Positions 61,762 to 64,000 of a DNA stretch of 64,000 bases are shown here, piece after piece. Below the pieces are notes generated by a model that was not told the DNA's origin, searched no databases, and saw nothing but the letters and a program-made list of their open reading frames with translations. Positions within the stretch are counted from its first letter, which is position 1, and each line of letters begins with the position of its first letter. Location: positions 186,001 to 250,000 of the forward strand of contig NZ_CP129965.1 of assembly GCF_030503635.1 (NCBI RefSeq). The letters are read 5' to 3'. Position numbers and translations under genes: made by a program. This stretch comes from Corynebacterium sp. P3-F1 (GTDB lineage: Bacteria > Actinomycetota > Actinomycetes > Mycobacteriales > Mycobacteriaceae).

Positions 61762-62595
61762 CTAACGGCGGGCGCGGCGTTGGGGACGGGGAGGCGTGAC
61801 GCCGTCGGCAAGCCGGCGCGTCCAGACAAGGAATGCGGTGTGGGCGTTCATTCGGTGCTCGGGGCGGGTCGCCAACCCCTCGACCTTCCACTCGCGCAGC
61901 AGTGTCTCCCACGAGCGGGGTTCGGTGAAGCACTTCGCTTCGCGGATCGTCTCCACGATGTTCATGAGCTGCGGGACGGTGGCCACATACGTCATGAACA
62001 CGCCGCCCGGAATCAGGATGTCTTTGACAGTGTCGATGAAGTTCCACGGCTCCACCATGTCCAAGATCACGCGATCGACCGGGCCGCCGAGCTCGTCGAC
62101 GGTGATTTCGCCGAAATCGCCGAGTTTCGGTGTCCACCACTCCGGTTCCCCGCCGAAGTAGTCCGCGACGTTATCGCGGGCGTATGCGAGGTGGTCGTCG
62201 CGGATCTCGTAGGAGAACACGTGCCCCTCCGGGCCGACGGCACGCAGTAGTGACATCGTCAGTGCGCCCGATCCGGCGCCTGCCTCGAGAACGCGGGCCC
62301 CCATGAAGATGTCGCCCTCCACGAGGATCTGGCCCGCGTCTTTCGGGTAGATCACGGCGGCGCCGCGGGGCATCGACAGAACATGGTCGACGAGCAGGTG
62401 CCGGAAGCAGAGAAAATCGGACCCCAGCGTGGACTTGGCCACAGTGCCCTCATCGGCACCGATGATGTCGTCGTGGTACACGATGCCCTTGTGCGAGTGG
62501 AACTGGCCGCCCGGTGTGAGCTCGATGGTGAAGTGACGGCGCTTCGCGTCCGTCAGCTGGACTTTATCGCCGGGTTGGAACGGTCCGGAATACAT
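61762..62595 (-). CDS. trmI: tRNA (adenine-58-N1)-methyltransferase TrmI
   Basis: 277 aa. N-terminal beta domain ([32 protein letters not shown]) and Rossmann SAM domain with [37 protein letters not shown] and [14 protein letters not shown]. It forms m1A58 in the T-loop of tRNAs. AAGGAG precedes the ATG. Ortholog of Rv2118c. It starts upstream of arc with an 11-base gap, so the two are probably co-transcribed. Confidence 0.94.
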   Translation of the reverse strand: MYSGPFQPGDKVQLTDAKRRHFTIELTPGGQFHSHKGIVYHDDIIGADEGTVAKSTLGSDFLCFRHLLVDHVLSMPRGAAVIYPKDAGQILVEGDIFMGARVLEAGAGSGALTMSLLRAVGPEGHVFSYEIRDDHLAYARDNVADYFGGEPEWWTPKLGDFGEITVDELGGPVDRVILDMVEPWNFIDTVKDILIPGGVFMTYVATVPQLMNIVETIREAKCFTEPRSWETLLREWKVEGLATRPEHRMNAHTAFLVWTRRLADGVTPPRPQRRARR

Positions 62596-62631
62596 CGGTC
62601 TCCTTCGTGAGCTCGAGTGGAAGCGACGCGT

Positions 62632-63894
62632 CTACGCGCCAGAAAAGTATGCCGTAAGAGCGTCGGTGAACCATAGTTGGTCCTGGATCCCTGCAAGCTC
62701 ACGCGCCGAGTGCATCGACAACAGCGGCACCCCGACATCGACGGTAGGAATTCCCAGACGCGTCGCAGAGATCGGTCCGATCGTCGACCCGCACGGCACG
62801 GCGTTGTGGCCGACGAAAGTCTGTACCGGCACCTCCGCGGCGCGGCACGCGCGGACCCAGGCAGCCTCCGTGACCGCGTCAGAGGCGTAGCGCTGGTTCG
62901 CGTTGATCTTCAGCACCGGCCCGCGATTCATCAGCGGGCGGTGCGTCGGGTCGTGCTTACCCGGGTAATTTGGGTGCACCGCGTGAGCGGCGTCAGCTGA
63001 GACAAACAGCGAATTCGCGTACACCTCGAGCGGGTCGCCGAGCGACGCCGAGATCTTCTCCAACACGCGCTCCAGCAGCGGACCGCCAGCACCGCTTGTC
63101 GACGCCGACCCCACCTCCTCATGGTTGAACGCCGCGAGCACCAGAACGTCTCGGGGCTCGGCGGCGTGGGCGGCTGCGCCTCCCTCCGTCGCGCCCGTCG
63201 CGGCGATCATCGCTTTCAACGAGGCGTGGACGCTCGACAGGTTGTCCATCCGTCCTGCCGCGAGCGTGTCGCCGAGCACCTCCGGCGCTTGAGCATCTGC
63301 CGAGATGAGCTCGTGGGACACAATGTCCTCGGGTTTCACGGCACCGCCGTCCGGTCCGCGCACCCCGGCGGCGCGGAGCTGCTCCGCCACAATGTCCAGC
63401 ACAGGCTGGTCCACTCCCATCACCGGCTGCATGTGCACCTGCCGGTCGAGTTCTGGGGCGTCGCTGCGGTACAGGTGGATGGCCAGGTTCGGGACGCGGG
63501 CGATGGGAGGGGTGGAAACGGTGTGGGTGGTGCCGTCGATAAGCGCGACACGTCCTGCGAACCGTAACTCGCGGTCGAACCACGAGCTCAGGATCGGCCC
63601 GCCGTACACCTCGACCGCGAGCTGGCGGAATCCTTCGCGCACGACGTCGGGGTCGGGCTTGAGCATGAGCCCCGGCGAGTCCGTGTGCGAGCCGATGATG
63701 CGCATCGCCGGGCGGGGGTTCTCCGGGATCCACCACGCCACAACCGCGCCGCCCTGCACGAGAACATGCCCGCCGGGCTCCGCTCCCGTGTCTTCGGTGA
63801 ACCCTGCGGCCACGAGCTCGTCGCGCACATTCGCCGCGGCGTGGAACGCGCTCGGGCTCGCCGCCAGGAAATCTGCGAAATCGCTGATCTGCAT
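62632..63894 (-). CDS. pepX: M18-family aminopeptidase
   Basis: 420 aa dodecameric-type metalloaminopeptidase. Zinc ligands are in IGSHTDSPGLMLKP (His), LAAFNHEEVGSASTSGAGGPLL (Glu pair), LFVSADAAHAVHPNYPGKHDP (Asp, His) and VDVGVPLLSMHSARELAG (His). Typically prefers acidic N-terminal residues (aspartyl aminopeptidase). The symbol follows M. tuberculosis-style naming for M18 and is uncertain. ATG 63894 lies 7 bases after TAGAGT. Confidence 0.88.
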   Translation of the reverse strand: MQISDFADFLAASPSAFHAAANVRDELVAAGFTEDTGAEPGGHVLVQGGAVVAWWIPENPRPAMRIIGSHTDSPGLMLKPDPDVVREGFRQLAVEVYGGPILSSWFDRELRFAGRVALIDGTTHTVSTPPIARVPNLAIHLYRSDAPELDRQVHMQPVMGVDQPVLDIVAEQLRAAGVRGPDGGAVKPEDIVSHELISADAQAPEVLGDTLAAGRMDNLSSVHASLKAMIAATGATEGGAAAHAAEPRDVLVLAAFNHEEVGSASTSGAGGPLLERVLEKISASLGDPLEVYANSLFVSADAAHAVHPNYPGKHDPTHRPLMNRGPVLKINANQRYASDAVTEAAWVRACRAAEVPVQTFVGHNAVPCGSTIGPISATRLGIPTVDVGVPLLSMHSARELAGIQDQLWFTDALTAYFSGA

Positions 63895-63901
63895 GAGCCC
63901 T

Positions 63902-63911
63902 ACTCTATGAT
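63902..63911. promoter_or_regulatory. Overlapping divergent -10 elements
   Basis: On the minus strand TAGAGT (63907-63902) is 7 bases before the aminopeptidase ATG. On the plus strand TATGAT (63906-63911) is 10 bases before ATG 63922. The two share two bases, so the promoters cannot be occupied at the same time. Confidence 0.5.
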
Positions 63912-63921
63912 GTAGCGCGAT

Positions 63922-64000
63922 ATGACTCCACGACCGCTCGCCCTGTCACCGTCCCGCGCCAACGACTACCAGCAGTGCCCGCTGAAGTACCGCCTGCGCG
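63922..64000 (+). CDS. RecB-family nuclease, N-terminus (partial)
   Basis: The first 26 codons are present, cut by the window edge. LALSPSRANDYQQCPLKYRLR is the typical start of PD-(D/E)XK RecB-family exonucleases (SxSRxxxYxxCPLxYRxR), as in Rv2119, which is also next to trmI in M. tuberculosis. The core catalytic residues lie outside the window. Confidence 0.85.
   Translation, partial: MTPRPLALSPSRANDYQQCPLKYRLR

Overview
The window is chromosomal DNA from a Corynebacterium species (Corynebacteriales, high-GC Actinobacteria). This rests on gene content and order: tyrS end / TPR protein / HAD / tlyA / nadK / recN / steA / steB, then nudix / xerD / pldP / scpA / scpB / rluB / cmk / der, then secA2 / odhI / ftsR / DUF151 / second MerR gene, then helY / tatC / tatA / pafC / pafB / pafA / pup / dop. 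Parallel orders are known in C. glutamicum and, more loosely, in Mycobacterium tuberculosis (around Rv1689-Rv1713, Rv1827-Rv1830 and Rv2092c-Rv2112c). Base composition looks uniform by eye. I see no insertion sequence, prophage, CRISPR array or rRNA gene.

Layout. 1-15758 (+): translation, NAD, DNA repair, division and chromosome-segregation genes, closely packed. 15794-18499: two related secreted-type or cytosolic esterases around a divergent methyltransferase. 18496-20870: a DUF418 membrane protein, a decayed zinc alcohol dehydrogenase and tRNA-Pro(GGG). 21049-26078 (+): SecA2, the 2-oxoglutarate dehydrogenase inhibitor OdhI, and two MerR-type regulators flanking a DUF151 protein. 26179-33866 (-): VWA protein, conserved protein, two CNNM/CorC-type proteins, DEAD-box helicase, Gnd. 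33982-39823: thioesterase, CorA, Ndh, a CFA-synthase-like protein, YceI and a small zinc-finger-like protein. 40030: RbpA. 40548-45530 (-): Ppm1, Lnt, FxsA, DprE2-like SDR, M24 peptidase. 45601: cytosolic trypsin-like protease. 46176-55454 (-): HelY, Tat translocase and the pupylation genes. 55486-60086: K+ uptake (KtrAB type) and PdxS/PdxR. 60137-63894 (-): Arc ATPase, TrmI, M18 aminopeptidase. The start of a RecB-family nuclease lies at the right edge.

How the genes work together. The pupylation set is complete (Pup, PafA, Dop, Arc), but no 20S proteasome genes lie beside pup, and Arc lacks the C-terminal proteasome-docking tail. This fits the corynebacterial pattern of pupylation without a proteasome. 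ScpA/ScpB, PldP, XerD, SteA/SteB and FtsR form a cell-cycle neighbourhood. Lnt and Ppm1 are the lipoprotein acylation and polyprenol-mannose pair. Many genes have a TANNNT hexamer 6-8 bases before the start codon and no ribosome binding site, as expected for leaderless mRNAs.

No clearly new multi-gene system is visible. The points most worth a second look are: a PdxR that lacks the expected PLP lysine, beside an orphan pdxS; a CFA-synthase-like protein with a broken SAM site; an apparent remnant of a PadR-type regulator with an intact palindromic operator; a palindrome-rich divergent promoter at 17.4 kb; and a sigma-H-type promoter before rbpA.
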